From Massilia sp. CF038 (GTDB lineage Bacteria > Pseudomonadota > Gammaproteobacteria > Burkholderiales > Burkholderiaceae_D), in NCBI RefSeq assembly GCF_900129765.1, contig NZ_FQWU01000002.1:434001-498000 (forward strand): a stretch of 64,000 nt of DNA. Reading direction: 5' to 3'. Position numbers and translations under genes: made by a program. Within the stretch, counting starts at the first letter, position 1; each line of letters opens with the position of its first letter. Shown one piece after another: positions 28,186-37,678 of the stretch. Under the pieces are notes generated by a model. The model ran no database searches and was not told the origin of the DNA. It saw only the letters and a program-made list of their open reading frames with translations.

Positions 28186-31100
28186 TTAGTTTTTGGGCCA
28201 GTTGTCTTGCACGGCCTGGGCGGAGACGGGGCGGCTGTACAGGTAACCCTGGGCGTGGTTGCAGCCGTGGCGCAGCAGGAAGGCGGCCTGGTCTTGCGTC
28301 TCCACCCCTTCGGCAATCACCGACAAATTCAAACTTTTCCCCAGCTGGATGATCGCAATGGCGATCGCTTCGTCGTTGACGTCAGTCGAGATGTCCTTGA
28401 TGAAGCTGCGGTCAATCTTCAGCGTTTGCACCGGCAGCTGCTTCAAATAGGCCAGCGAGGAATAACCGGTGCCGAAATCGTCAATCGCCAGCCCGACCCC
28501 GATGGCGTGCAGGTCGTTGATGAAGCCAAGCGCGTCGTCCGTGTTCATGATGACCGATTCGGTCACTTCCAGCTGCAGCCGGGCTGGCGCCAGCCCGGTT
28601 TCATGCAGCACGTCGGCCACCATGCCAGCAATGCTGCCGCGCTCGAACTGCTTGAGCGAGAGGTTGACCGCCATTTTTGGCACCCGCAGGCCGGCCTGTT
28701 CCCAGCGCACCATCTGGCGGCATGCTTCGTACAGCACCCATTTGCCCAGCTGGTGGATAAAGCCGGAGTCTTCGGCCAGGGGAATGAAGCGCACCGGCGG
28801 CACCAGGCCCAGTTCCGGATTGTCCCAGCGCACCAGGGCCTCGACCCCGGTCAGACGGCCTGAATCGATTTCCACCTGCGGCTGGTAGTTGAGGAAGATT
28901 TCGTTTTTTTCGATCGAGCGGCGCAGCATCGCTTCCAGGCGCAGGCGCTCGACGCCCTCCCCCGTCATCGATGGCGCGTACAGCTGGTAGCCGTTGCGCC
29001 CACGCGCCTTGGCCTGGTACATGGCGACGTCGGCGTTGCGGATCAGCATATTCAGGTCGCTGGCGTCGTCCGGGTACAGGCTGATGCCCACGCTGCCGGT
29101 GACGAACAGCTCGTAGTCGGCCACCAGGAACGGTTGCTCGAACATGGACACCAGTTTTTCGGCCACGTGGGCCGCGCCTGATTCGCCGTCGACATCTTCC
29201 AGCAGGACGATGAATTCGTCGCCGCCCAGGCGGGCCAGGGTATCGCCGTCGCGCAGCTTGGCGGCCAGGGCGCCGGCCACCTGCTTGAGCAATTCGTCGC
29301 CGATGTGGTGGCCCAGGGTGTCGTTGACGTTCTTGAAGCGGTCCAGGTCAATGAACAGCACGGCCAGCTTCTGGTGCTCGCGCGCGGCGCGCTGCAAGGC
29401 GTGGTGCAGGCGGTCGTGGAACAGCAGGCGGTTGGGCAGCGCCGTGAGCGGGTCGTGGTGGGCCATGTGGTCGAGCTGGGCTTGCGATTCACGCGCCTTG
29501 GTGATGTCGCTGAACACGCCCACATAATGGGTAGTGGCGCCCTGGTCGTCGCGTACGGCCGAGACAGTGAGCCACTCCAGATACAGCTCGCCATTTTTGC
29601 GCCGGTTCCAGATTTCGCCGCGCCAGAAGCCGCTCTCGGCCAGGGTATGCCACAGGGCCGCATCAAACGCGCTGTCAGGACGGGCCGCGCGCGCCAGGGT
29701 GGCGTCCTGGCCCAGGGCGTCAGCTTCAGTGAAGCCGGTGATCTGGGTGAAGGCCGGGTTGATGGCGACGATCTGGCGCGCCGGGCCAATCACCATCACG
29801 CCATCGGCGATGTGTTCAAGCACGGTGGCCGACAGGCGCAGGGTTTCTTCGGCGCGGCGCCGTTCGGTGACGTCGGCGTAGACCCAGATGCTGCCCTGGT
29901 TCGGGTGCAAGGGGTCGAGCGCGCGCCCGCTCACCAGGCACCAGAACAGGCTGCCGTCGGCGCGCTGGTACTGGCGCTCTTCGCTGAAATCCTTGTCCAG
30001 GGCCAGGGCCGGGTACTGGATCTGGCCGGCCGCTTCGAACTCGGCCTGGCTGGGAAACAGCACGGCCGTGGATGCGCCAGCCAGGCCGCCCGCGGGATAG
30101 CCAAACAATTCTTCGCAGCGGCGGTTGACCGAGACCACACGCCGGGCACGCACAAACATGACGCCAAACATGACGTTGTCAAGAATGGCGCTTTGCTCGG
30201 CCAGCAAGCCCTGGATCCGCATTTCATTGTGTTTGCGCTCGCTGATGTCGGAAATGATGCCGTCGATCCAGGCGGCGCCCGTGGCTTCGTCGCGCTGGGG
30301 CTGGCCGTTTTCGGCCACCCAGCGTTCGGTGCCGAGGGCGTCGATGATGCGGTATTCAATGTCGTAGGGTTTGCCGCCCTGCATCGCCGCCTGGACGGTG
30401 CGCGCCTGCATGCGCCGGTCCTGCGGGTAGATGATGTCGGACCAGCGCGCCGCCGGGCTGCCCGTGAGCAGCGCGGCCGGGTAGCCGGAAATGTCTTCGA
30501 TGGCGTCGCTGACAAAGTCAATCGGGCCGTTGGGGCGGACCCGGAACACGGCGCCCGGGACCTGGGTGACGATGGTGCGAAAACGCTCTTCGCGCCGGCC
30601 TATGTCTTCAAACAAGTGTTTGATGGCCACGCGCATCTGTTCCATCTGGCTGGCCAGACGGCCCAGCTCGTCGTTGCCGGCCAGATCGAGCCGGGTTTCG
30701 AAGTCGCCGCGCGAGAGGCGGTCGGAAAACTTCATCAGCTTGCGCAGGGGCACCAGCAGGCGGCGATTCAGGAACAGCACGATCAGCAAGAGCGAGACCG
30801 TGAGCTGGAAGGCCAGCACGAAAGCATAGTTCGATTGCTTGTTGCGCAATTCGGCCTGGCTGCGGGCATCGTCCATTTCCACCAGGATGCGGCCAATGCG
30901 CTCGCCGCGCACCAGAATGTCGCGCTCGGCCCGGTAGACATTGCCAATCGGGCGGTTGGGCGAATGCACGTTCATGAACTGGGTGTCGGCCTGGCCGATC
31001 ACCTGAATTTGCAGCACCGAGGGGTCACGCATGACCGATTCGACCAGCGAGTGGGCTGATTCGGCGTTCATGTTCCAGAGGGATTCCTGCATGCCCAGGG

Positions 31101-31305
31101 CCAGGATGTCGGCGTTGCGCTGCAGGGACTCGTGCAGGGCGCTGCGGGCGGCGCCCTGTTCCTGCACCCCGATCAGGACGTAGCCGCCAATCAGGGCCGG
31201 GATTAACAGACCGCCCACCACCACGGCCAGCAGGGCGCCATAGATCGACACGCCATACAGCGAGGCGAGCCAGGCGCGGCAGCGTTGGTAGGCGGTGTTA
31301 AGCAT
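28186..31305 (-). CDS. Membrane GGDEF-EAL protein with HAMP and three PAS domains
   Basis: 1039 residues: membrane helix (about 18-45), periplasmic sensor of about 120 residues, second helix (FVLAFQLTVSLLLIVLFL), HAMP, three PAS/PAC units (about 245-590), GGDEF and EAL. The cyclase site is canonical (RLGGDEFIVLLED) with an upstream RxxD inhibitory site (RDGD). The EAL domain has EALVRW and DDFGTGYSSLAYLKQLP, so both enzyme activities look intact. It can make and break cyclic di-GMP in response to a periplasmic and perhaps a PAS-bound signal. A separate transcription unit, preceded downstream by the repeat array. Confidence 0.95.
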   Translation of the reverse strand: MLNTAYQRCRAWLASLYGVSIYGALLAVVVGGLLIPALIGGYVLIGVQEQGAARSALHESLQRNADILALGMQESLWNMNAESAHSLVESVMRDPSVLQIQVIGQADTQFMNVHSPNRPIGNVYRAERDILVRGERIGRILVEMDDARSQAELRNKQSNYAFVLAFQLTVSLLLIVLFLNRRLLVPLRKLMKFSDRLSRGDFETRLDLAGNDELGRLASQMEQMRVAIKHLFEDIGRREERFRTIVTQVPGAVFRVRPNGPIDFVSDAIEDISGYPAALLTGSPAARWSDIIYPQDRRMQARTVQAAMQGGKPYDIEYRIIDALGTERWVAENGQPQRDEATGAAWIDGIISDISERKHNEMRIQGLLAEQSAILDNVMFGVMFVRARRVVSVNRRCEELFGYPAGGLAGASTAVLFPSQAEFEAAGQIQYPALALDKDFSEERQYQRADGSLFWCLVSGRALDPLHPNQGSIWVYADVTERRRAEETLRLSATVLEHIADGVMVIGPARQIVAINPAFTQITGFTEADALGQDATLARAARPDSAFDAALWHTLAESGFWRGEIWNRRKNGELYLEWLTVSAVRDDQGATTHYVGVFSDITKARESQAQLDHMAHHDPLTALPNRLLFHDRLHHALQRAAREHQKLAVLFIDLDRFKNVNDTLGHHIGDELLKQVAGALAAKLRDGDTLARLGGDEFIVLLEDVDGESGAAHVAEKLVSMFEQPFLVADYELFVTGSVGISLYPDDASDLNMLIRNADVAMYQAKARGRNGYQLYAPSMTGEGVERLRLEAMLRRSIEKNEIFLNYQPQVEIDSGRLTGVEALVRWDNPELGLVPPVRFIPLAEDSGFIHQLGKWVLYEACRQMVRWEQAGLRVPKMAVNLSLKQFERGSIAGMVADVLHETGLAPARLQLEVTESVIMNTDDALGFINDLHAIGVGLAIDDFGTGYSSLAYLKQLPVQTLKIDRSFIKDISTDVNDEAIAIAIIQLGKSLNLSVIAEGVETQDQAAFLLRHGCNHAQGYLYSRPVSAQAVQDNWPKN

Positions 31306-31460
31306 GCAGCAAGATGGGCATGGGGGCGCGCGTGAGCGTGGTTAGCCGTTACTGAGTGGAATTATGCACGGAAAGCCGGGCCGAGGCCACGCGCCGATGC
31401 GCGCCCTGCACAAAGCGCAGCAACTTGTTATCATCGCTGCACTTTTACAAGGGGAATTTC

Positions 31461-31967
31461 ATGACGTTTTCGATGTATGCGGCCTCGGTGCCGGTGTTCA
31501 AGCAGATTCTGACCAGCCTGTCGGCCATTCTGGACAAGGCCGAGGCGCACGCGCTGGAGAAGAAGATCGAGCCGGCGGCCTTGCTGCAGGCGCGTTTGTA
31601 TCCGGACATGTTCCCCTTGCTGCGCCAGGTGCAGGTGGCGTGTGATTTTGCCAAGGGGGCGTCGGCCCGGTTGGCAGGGGCGGAGGTGCCGCGCTATGAG
31701 GATACCGAGCAGAGCTTTGCGGAACTCAAGCAGCGCATTGCCACCACGCTGGCTTTCATTGACAGCTTGCCGCAGGATGGGATTGAGGCGTCGGCCGGGC
31801 GCGATATCAGCACCAGCAGCGGCGCCAATGCCAAGCAGTTCAAGGGCCAGGTGTATCTGGTGCATTATGCGCTGCCGCATTTTTACTTCCATGCCACGAC
31901 CGCGTATGCGATTTTGCGGCATAACGGGGTGGAAGTGGGCAAGAAGGATTTTATTGGCAGTTTTTGA
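31461..31967 (+). CDS. DUF1993 family protein
   Basis: 168 residues from the ATG at 31461 with AAGGGG upstream. DUF1993 features: QARLYPDMFPLLRQVQVACDFAKGASARLAG, and the C-terminal LPHFYFHATTAYAILRHNGVEVGKKDFIG. The fold is a DinB-like four-helix bundle by family knowledge; function is unknown. It has no signal peptide. It appears to be a single-gene unit followed by a palindromic repeat. Confidence 0.88.
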   Translation: MTFSMYAASVPVFKQILTSLSAILDKAEAHALEKKIEPAALLQARLYPDMFPLLRQVQVACDFAKGASARLAGAEVPRYEDTEQSFAELKQRIATTLAFIDSLPQDGIEASAGRDISTSSGANAKQFKGQVYLVHYALPHFYFHATTAYAILRHNGVEVGKKDFIGSF

Positions 31968-31983
31968 GGTAAGTGAATGAACC

Positions 31984-32070
31984 TACATCGCCCTCGCGCA
32001 GGCGGGGGCCTATTCCACTCCACCGAATTCGGTAGCGTGGAATAGGCCCCCGCCTTCGCGAGGGCGATGT
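31984..32070. repeat. Palindromic intergenic repeat, copy 7
   Basis: Arms TACATCGCCCTCGCGCAGGC and GCCTTCGCGAGGGCGATGTT with centre CCACCGAATTCGGTAGCGTGG, itself palindromic. Placed between the convergent ends of the DUF1993 and DUF1289 genes, three bases from the latter's stop codon. Confidence 0.9.
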
Positions 32071-32073
32071 TGT

Positions 32074-32286
32074 TCAGGTGTTGCGGCGGGGGTAGCCTTG
32101 GGCCAGGATGCGCTGCCAGACCAGTTCTTTGGCTTCAGCGCTCATCGAGACCCAGTGCGCCACTTCCACCACGGTGCGCCCGCAGCCGCGGCAGACGTCG
32201 TCAAAGGTGGTCGAACACACGGCCACGCAGGGCGTGTCGGGTCGGATCGGCAAGCTCACGGCTGCCTCATTGGGCGGGGCCGACAT
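32074..32286 (-). CDS. DUF1289 family small Cys-rich protein
   Basis: 70 residues. The family pattern is complete: CVAVCSTTFDDVCRGCGRTVVEVAHW, with four Cys that probably bind a metal or iron-sulfur cluster, followed by the helical WVSMSAEAKELVWQRI. Function is unknown. I chose the ATG at 32286 because it gives the standard small protein; the longer frame is antisense to the DUF1415 reading frame. It overlaps the DUF1415 gene by 20 bp and is cotranscribed with it. Confidence 0.85.
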   Translation of the reverse strand: MSAPPNEAAVSLPIRPDTPCVAVCSTTFDDVCRGCGRTVVEVAHWVSMSAEAKELVWQRILAQGYPRRNT

Positions 32287-32836
32287 CGAGTTTGTCCCAG
32301 CCTTCGTGGCCCAGTTGTTCCATGGTCGCGATATTCTTGTCGAAAATCTCGGCCGCTTCCGGGAAGGCCGCCACGGCCCGTTCAATGCTGTCTTCGCGCA
32401 GCAGGTGCAAAATCGGGTACGGGGCGCGGTTGGTGTAGTTGCTGATGTCGTTCTGGTCGGTCTCGGCAAACTGGTAATCAGGATGGAAACTGGCCACTTG
32501 CAACTCGCCATCCAATTGCATGTCTTCCACGGCGGCGTCCGCCACATCCAGGAATTCGTTGTAATCCAAGAAATCATTGAGCACAAAGGGGTGGATCAGG
32601 AGCGTGGTGTCGATCGCTTCCGGATCGCTGTCGGAGAGCAATTGCAGCTCGTCCATCAAGGTTTCCAGTAATTGTTCCGGGCTGGTGGCGGGCGAGACCA
32701 CGTAACGTATTTGCTTTTTGACATGGACCGCCTTGGCAAAGGGGCACAGGTTCAGGCCGATGACGGCGCGTTCGAGCCAGCGTTCGGTGGCGGCGATGAT
32801 CTGGTCATCATCGGCGTTCAGATTGGGGGTGGACAT
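32267..32836 (-). CDS. DUF1415 family protein
   Basis: 189 residues from the ATG at 32836 (MSTPNLNADDDQIIAATERW). Family signature: WLERAVIGLNLCPFAKAVHV, then LLIHPFVLNDFLDYNEFLD and the HPDYQFAETDQNDISNYTNR block. Function is unknown; the conserved Cys, His and Asp suggest a metal or redox role, which is only a guess. An in-frame GTG at 32884 would add 16 residues but lacks family similarity. Operon with the DUF1289 gene. Confidence 0.88.
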   Translation of the reverse strand: MSTPNLNADDDQIIAATERWLERAVIGLNLCPFAKAVHVKKQIRYVVSPATSPEQLLETLMDELQLLSDSDPEAIDTTLLIHPFVLNDFLDYNEFLDVADAAVEDMQLDGELQVASFHPDYQFAETDQNDISNYTNRAPYPILHLLREDSIERAVAAFPEAAEIFDKNIATMEQLGHEGWDKLDVGPAQ

Positions 32837-33091
32837 TGCAGCTTTCAGAAAGTCGGTCTTCGAATTGTACGCATTCTTTGCCACAGCTCATAGTTTGACG
32901 CGCGCCCGGGTGCTAGCTTGGCGGGACAGGTTGGTGTGCGATTGGTATTGCCGGCGAGCATTGCCAGAGCCACCACAGGCTGGGGCGGGCGCCGCATGTT
33001 GCGCGCTTTGTCGGCAAATTGGTCTGCATTTGGCTGCCAATCTTGTCTAAAAGAGTTGCCAAACAATTTCCCGCACACGGCTCGCAATTGC

Positions 33092-33121
33092 TTGACGCGA
33101 GCGTAAAAGGCTACGTACACT
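33092..33121 (+). promoter_or_regulatory. Sigma-70-like promoter of the mltD-like gene
   Basis: TTGACG (33092-33097), 18-bp spacer, TACACT (33116-33121). The expected start near 33128 leaves a 30-nt leader before the ATG at 33158. The rest of the 32837-33157 gap shows no gene. Confidence 0.5.
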
Positions 33122-33157
33122 CCGCTCTACTGTCTCGCGACACACTATGGAAACGCC

Positions 33158-34471
33158 ATGACCGAACCGACCCGCACCAAGGTAGCCCTCGCCGCATTCG
33201 CCCTGTTTCTTGCCCCGGCCCTGTGCCTGGCAGAGGCTGGCAGTGCCGATGCTGCCCCGGCCCAGATCGCCAAGCCAGCCGCGCCCCTGATGGCCGAGAG
33301 CAAAGTTATTGAAACAAAGGCATTTGAATACAAGGAAACCGATGTCTGGGGCCGCATCCGCACTGGCTACGCCATTCCCGACATCAACAATGCCCTGGTG
33401 GCCAAGCACGTCACCTGGTACAGCAGCCGTCCCGATTACATTGCGCGCGTGGCGACCCGGGCCAACCGCTATATGTTCCACGTCGTCACGGAACTGGAAA
33501 AGCGCGGCATGCCGACCGAACTGGCCTTGCTGCCCGTGATCGAGTCCGCCTTCAATCCGCAAGCCTATTCCAGCGCCAACGCGTCCGGCATGTGGCAATT
33601 CGTGCCAGGCACGGGGCGCGACTACAACCTGAAACAGAATATGTTCAAGGATGAGCGGCGCGGCGTGCTGGCCTCGACTGACGCCGCCCTCAGCTACCTG
33701 CAGCGCCTGTACACCATGTTTGGCGACTGGCCGCTGGCCCTGGCTGCCTACAACTGGGGTGAAGGCAATGTGCAAAAAGCCATCAAGAAGAACCAGGCTC
33801 TGGGTCTGCCGACCGACTATGAAAGCCTGGCTGACCTGATGCCGGCCGAAACGCGCAATTACGTGCCCAAGCTGCAGGCCGTGAAGAACATCATTGCCAA
33901 TCCGGCCCAGTACAACGTGGCCCTGCCCGTGATCGACAATACCCCCTACTTCACGGCCGTGGACAAGACCAGCGATATCGACCTGGTGATTGCCGCCCAG
34001 CTGGCCGAACTGTCGGTGGAAGAATTCAAGGCGCTCAATCCGCAGTTCAACCGCCCCGTCATCACGGGTGGCGAGCAGACCAAGATCTTGCTGCCGTCGG
34101 AAAACGCGGAAAAATTCCATTTGAATCTGGCGCAATGGGGCCGTGCCCTGTCGACCTGGACCACGCACAAGATCACCGGCGCGCGCGAAAGCATTGCTTC
34201 GCTGGCGTCGCGCTTCGGGACCACGCCGGAAGTGATTCGCCAGGCCAACAATATTCCCGTCAAGACCCGCTTGAAGGCTGGCTCCACCATTCTGGTGCCA
34301 AAAACCTCCGCGTCGGTGCATAGCGACATTGCCGAGCAAGTGGTCGACAATGCGGTGATGGCCTTTGAAGCCGAACGCAGCGGGCGCAAGCCGGCGCGCA
34401 AGCAGAAGGCGACGAATGCCGAGCGTATCAAGGCCAAAGTGGCTGGCATCAAGGCGCGCGTGGCACGCTGA
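33158..34471 (+). CDS. mltD: MltD-type membrane-bound lytic transglycosylase with LysM
   Basis: 437 residues. Signal peptide (KVALAAFALFLAPALCLAEA), then a family 1D SLT domain with catalytic Glu129 in LLPVIESAFNPQAYSSANAS, GMWQFVPGTGRDY and AAYNWGEGNVQKAI. One LysM domain near 335-385 (SIASLASRFGTTPEVIRQANNI) and a Lys/Arg-rich tail follow. There is no lipobox Cys, so unlike E. coli MltD it may be a periplasmic soluble form. It cleaves peptidoglycan to 1,6-anhydro products during wall remodelling. Confidence 0.93.
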   Translation: MTEPTRTKVALAAFALFLAPALCLAEAGSADAAPAQIAKPAAPLMAESKVIETKAFEYKETDVWGRIRTGYAIPDINNALVAKHVTWYSSRPDYIARVATRANRYMFHVVTELEKRGMPTELALLPVIESAFNPQAYSSANASGMWQFVPGTGRDYNLKQNMFKDERRGVLASTDAALSYLQRLYTMFGDWPLALAAYNWGEGNVQKAIKKNQALGLPTDYESLADLMPAETRNYVPKLQAVKNIIANPAQYNVALPVIDNTPYFTAVDKTSDIDLVIAAQLAELSVEEFKALNPQFNRPVITGGEQTKILLPSENAEKFHLNLAQWGRALSTWTTHKITGARESIASLASRFGTTPEVIRQANNIPVKTRLKAGSTILVPKTSASVHSDIAEQVVDNAVMAFEAERSGRKPARKQKATNAERIKAKVAGIKARVAR

Positions 34472-34505
34472 GAACGCCTGAGCGCGGGGTCGGGACCGGC
34501 GCAGG

Positions 34506-34526
34506 CCGGGGTCTGACCCCGGTTTC
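34506..34526 (+). terminator. Short hairpin after the mltD-like gene
   Basis: CCGGGGTC and GACCCCGG (34506-34522) can pair and TTTCT follows. The loop is tight and the T-run short, so the call is tentative. Confidence 0.45.
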
Positions 34527-34564
34527 TCTACGGATTTATCTATACAAGCACAGTGAAACTACTG

Positions 34565-34570
34565 TATAGT
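34565..34570 (+). promoter_or_regulatory. Candidate -10 element giving a long rhlE leader
   Basis: A good TATAGT hexamer lies 285 bp before rhlE; the -35 region is weak. If used, the rhlE leader is about 280 nt. The 34472-34854 gap otherwise holds a small GACTTC/GAAGTC hairpin near 34665-34685 and no convincing gene. Long leaders are typical of cold-induced DEAD-box genes. Confidence 0.35.
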
Positions 34571-34854
34571 ACTGTTTGTGCGCTGCAATACGTTTCTCGC
34601 AATTAGACTGTGCGATGGCTGTTGCCTGTACCTGAAGTAAAACTAGCAGCTTCGCAAGCCTGGGCGACTTCCCTGAGAAGTCCCCTCAATAAAGCCCTCC
34701 CGCCTTGTGTGTCGCACCTGACACCGTCCCGGCGCAAAGCTTTTGTGCCGAAATTTCTTTCTACCTGAGTCATTTCGTTGTGTTGGTTGGCGTTGCTATT
34801 TTGCGCTCGGAGCATGTGCCCGAGTGCTGATCTATACCGAAAGAAAAGAACATA

Positions 34855-36258
34855 ATGAGTTTTGAAGCATTAGGCCTCCACGCGTCTATCGTAAAAGCTG
34901 TGACCGATGCCGGTTACACCAAGCCGACCCCAGTGCAGGAGCAAGCTGTTCCTGCTGCGATCGAAGGACGCGATTTGCTCGTCTCGTCGCAAACCGGTTC
35001 CGGCAAAACAGCGGCATTCATGCTGCCTGCCCTGCACAAATTCGCTGTCGCTGAACAATCGCCTGCCGCCAAGACCGCGGCCCAGGAAGCGCAATCGGCG
35101 CGTGCGCGCGGCGAGCGTCCCCGTTTCAAGCCTGCCCAGCCAAAAATGCTGGTGTTGACCCCGACCCGCGAACTGGCCCTGCAAGTGACCAGCGCGACCG
35201 AAAAATACGGCACCCAGATTCGCCGCATCAAGGCGGTGTCGATTTTGGGCGGCATGCCGTATCCAAAACAGATGCAACTGCTGTCGCGCAATCCGGAAAT
35301 TCTGGTGGCCACGCCTGGCCGTCTGATTGACCACATGGAATCGGGCAAGATCGATTTCTCGCAGCTGGAAATGCTGGTGCTGGACGAAGCGGACCGCATG
35401 CTGGACATGGGCTTCATTGACGACATCGAGAAAATCATTGCAGCGACCCCGGCCAACCGCCAGACGATGCTGTTCTCGGCCACGCTGGACGGCATGGTCG
35501 GCAACATGGCGCGCCGCATCACGACCAACCCGATGACCATTCAGATCACCGGTTCGGCCAGCAAGCACGAAAACATTTCGCAGCGCGTGCACTTTGTCGA
35601 CGATCTGTCGCACAAGAATCGCCTGCTGGACCATCTGCTGCGCGATGAGACGCTCGATCAGGCCGTGGTGTTTACCGCCACCAAGCGCGATGCCGATACC
35701 ATTGCCGACCGTTTGAACATTGCTGGTTTCTCGGCTGCGGCACTGCATGGCGACATGCATCAAGGTGCGCGTAACCGTACTCTGGACGGCTTGCGCCGCG
35801 GCCAGGTCAAGGTTCTGGTGGCGACTGATGTGGCTGCGCGCGGGATCGATGTGCCGAACATTACCCACGTGTTCAACTACGATCTGCCGAAGTTCCCGGA
35901 AGACTATGTGCACCGTATCGGCCGTACCGGCCGTGCTGGCCGCAATGGTCTGGCGATTTCGCTGGTCAATCACGCCGAAGGCATGAACGTCAAGCGCATC
36001 GAGCGTTTCACCAAGCAGCTGATTCCGGTCAATGTCATTGAGGGCTTTGAGCCGAAGAAGACGGCGTCGGCACCACGTTCGGCCGCCCGTCCAGGCAGCT
36101 GGAAGCCGGGTGACAACCGTTCGGCTGCCAAGCCGGGCCAGCGTACTTTCAGCAAGCCAGGTGCGCCGCGCAAAGATGGCGCCGGTGCTGGTGGCGGCTA
36201 CAAGGGTTCGAACCCGCGTCCGGCCGATGGTGCACGTCGCTCGTATGGCGATCGCTGA
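34855..36258 (+). CDS. rhlE: DEAD-box RNA helicase RhlE
   Basis: 467 residues. Q motif (YTKPTPVQEQAVP), Walker A SQTGSGKT near 45-52, DEAD near residue 177 (VLDEADRML), SAT, and HRIGRTGRAGR. An insertion between motifs I and Ia (AQEAQSARARGERPRF) and a basic, Gly/Pro-rich C-terminal tail match RhlE of Proteobacteria. It unwinds RNA duplexes in ribosome maturation and RNA decay. It is monocistronic, with a clear terminator 60 bp past the stop. Confidence 0.95.
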   Translation: MSFEALGLHASIVKAVTDAGYTKPTPVQEQAVPAAIEGRDLLVSSQTGSGKTAAFMLPALHKFAVAEQSPAAKTAAQEAQSARARGERPRFKPAQPKMLVLTPTRELALQVTSATEKYGTQIRRIKAVSILGGMPYPKQMQLLSRNPEILVATPGRLIDHMESGKIDFSQLEMLVLDEADRMLDMGFIDDIEKIIAATPANRQTMLFSATLDGMVGNMARRITTNPMTIQITGSASKHENISQRVHFVDDLSHKNRLLDHLLRDETLDQAVVFTATKRDADTIADRLNIAGFSAAALHGDMHQGARNRTLDGLRRGQVKVLVATDVAARGIDVPNITHVFNYDLPKFPEDYVHRIGRTGRAGRNGLAISLVNHAEGMNVKRIERFTKQLIPVNVIEGFEPKKTASAPRSAARPGSWKPGDNRSAAKPGQRTFSKPGAPRKDGAGAGGGYKGSNPRPADGARRSYGDR

Positions 36259-36318
36259 TCTGGGTTGATCATTGCGGTGGGGGCTTTCGGGTTTCTTCCG
36301 TGATGGGGATGGTTTGAG

Positions 36319-36349
36319 AAACGGCTACTTCGGTGGCCGTTTTTTTTTT
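36319..36349 (+). terminator. Rho-independent terminator of rhlE
   Basis: Stem ACGGCTAC / GTGGCCGT around a TTCG tetraloop (36321-36340), followed by nine further T (36341-36349). One of the clearest intrinsic terminators in the window. Confidence 0.92.
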
Positions 36350-36426
36350 GCGCTGTGCGGGTGCGGACGCGGGGACGATTTCGTTTTGCTGCGGAGGTGT
36401 GCGGATGGCGCGGCTCTGGCGGCGTG

Positions 36427-36460
36427 GGATGGGCCCCCGCCTTCGCGAGGGCGATGTGGG
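36427..36460. repeat. Half of the palindromic repeat, copy 8
   Basis: Only the right arm (GATGGGCCCCCGCCTTCGCG and GAGGGCGATGTGGG) is present, without a left partner. It lies between the rhlE terminator and the 3' end of the repeat-rich gene and appears to be a decayed copy. Confidence 0.8.
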
Positions 36461-36480
36461 GTGCTGGTGAGGGCGCGTCG

Positions 36481-37506
36481 TTAGTCGTAGCTGCAGGTGT
36501 CTGCAAGGTCGTCGGAACGGCGACCTTGCCCTTCCCTGCGTCGGTCGGGGTCGTGCGGACCAGGCACGTACTGCGGCGCCGGGCCGTCGTCGTGGGCGAG
36601 ACGCGCCAGTGCTTGGGCAAGCTGGTGCGCCACTGTGGGCTGGCGGAGCGCGGCTGGTGGCACGGTTGGTGGCACGGTCTGGTGCGCAGTTGGGTGCACA
36701 GTTGGGTGCACAGTTGGGGGCGCGGTTGGGGGCGCGGCTGCAGGCAATGCTGAACGCCATTGTGAATGCATTGGTGGATGCGCGGGTCCTGTTGCTTGCG
36801 ATGGTGGCATGCAAGGCGATACTGGTGGCGGCGGGTAGCAAGCGGGAGGTGCCGGGTACGGTACCGCGGGACGTGGTCCGGCAGAGCGGACAGGCGCGAC
36901 TAGGCCCAACGCTTGCAGCTTCTTGTAGCCACGCTGGTGCGGGAAGAATCGCGGTCGGCCATTGGCTTCTTCGCAGGCGATGTCGATACGCGCGCAGCTG
37001 GCCCGTTTCCAGTGCCGGGCGCCTGGGAAAAGGATGACGAGGTCGCGCCAGGCATTGCGCCCGTTGCCCGTCACCGCCAAAGTCATGCCGCGCGGCGAAA
37101 CACGTTTGTTCTGGTAGCGGATTTCGTGTCCGATGACCTGGGCAGTGTGGGTGTGGCCGCCGTGTTCCATGCGCAGCTGGGTGCCATGGGGCAGAAAAAC
37201 CGTTTTCCAAAGATAGCCGGGCGTGGTTTCGAGCGCGGCAGGTAAATCTGCAAGGCGTGCTGTGACAGGATGTTTTAGCGCGCCCCACGCGGCAGCGGCG
37301 CGATCGGTAGCGGCGCGATCGGTAGCGGCGCAATCGGTGGCGGCGCGGTCAGCTGCAGCTCTGTCAGCGGCAATCCACGCCCGTACGGCCAGCGCAGCAG
37401 CTTGTGGCATCGACAATGGGCTGCCGGACGCACGCAGATAGTCTGCAAGTTCCGCCCGCAGTGAGGTGGTGCCTTCCATTGTTCTCAGTGGGGCATCGTG
37501 TCTCAT
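36481..37506 (-). CDS. Hypothetical protein with a RAMA/DUF2924-like core and tandem repeats
   Basis: 341 residues; the ATG at 37506 has AAGGAG five bases upstream. An N-terminal helical part (TSLRAELADYLRASGSPLSM) leads to an Ala/Asp repeat (DRAATD units), then a core with LPHGTQLRMEHGGHTHTAQV, IRYQNKRVSPRG and VTGNGRNAWRDL. That core resembles small domains found with DNA modification proteins (RAMA, DUF2924), but the match is by eye. The C-terminus is low complexity (PPT.HPT repeats). It has no membrane segment. The nucleotide repeats at 36650-36745 and 37295-37350 imply length variation between strains. Confidence 0.55.
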   Translation of the reverse strand: MRHDAPLRTMEGTTSLRAELADYLRASGSPLSMPQAAALAVRAWIAADRAAADRAATDCAATDRAATDRAAAAWGALKHPVTARLADLPAALETTPGYLWKTVFLPHGTQLRMEHGGHTHTAQVIGHEIRYQNKRVSPRGMTLAVTGNGRNAWRDLVILFPGARHWKRASCARIDIACEEANGRPRFFPHQRGYKKLQALGLVAPVRSAGPRPAVPYPAPPACYPPPPVSPCMPPSQATGPAHPPMHSQWRSALPAAAPPTAPPTVHPTVHPTAHQTVPPTVPPAALRQPTVAHQLAQALARLAHDDGPAPQYVPGPHDPDRRREGQGRRSDDLADTCSYD

Positions 37507-37678
37507 TTTGTCTCCTTTTGTCGATTCCTGTCTGGTTTTGACTCGTCTGGACCCTCAACGTTCAAAAATAGGCAGAACAAAGCAAAACGAGACAAAATAA
37601 GACAGAAAGAGACCCGATACCCCACTGGAGCGGCGGGACATCCCGACCCTCCCCCTCTCGCCGCAACCTGCGCTACAG

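Noticed and set aside
34603-34815. A 70-codon minus-strand frame inside the rhlE leader
   Set aside because: No ribosome site, low-quality composition, and the region behaves as a long leader of rhlE.
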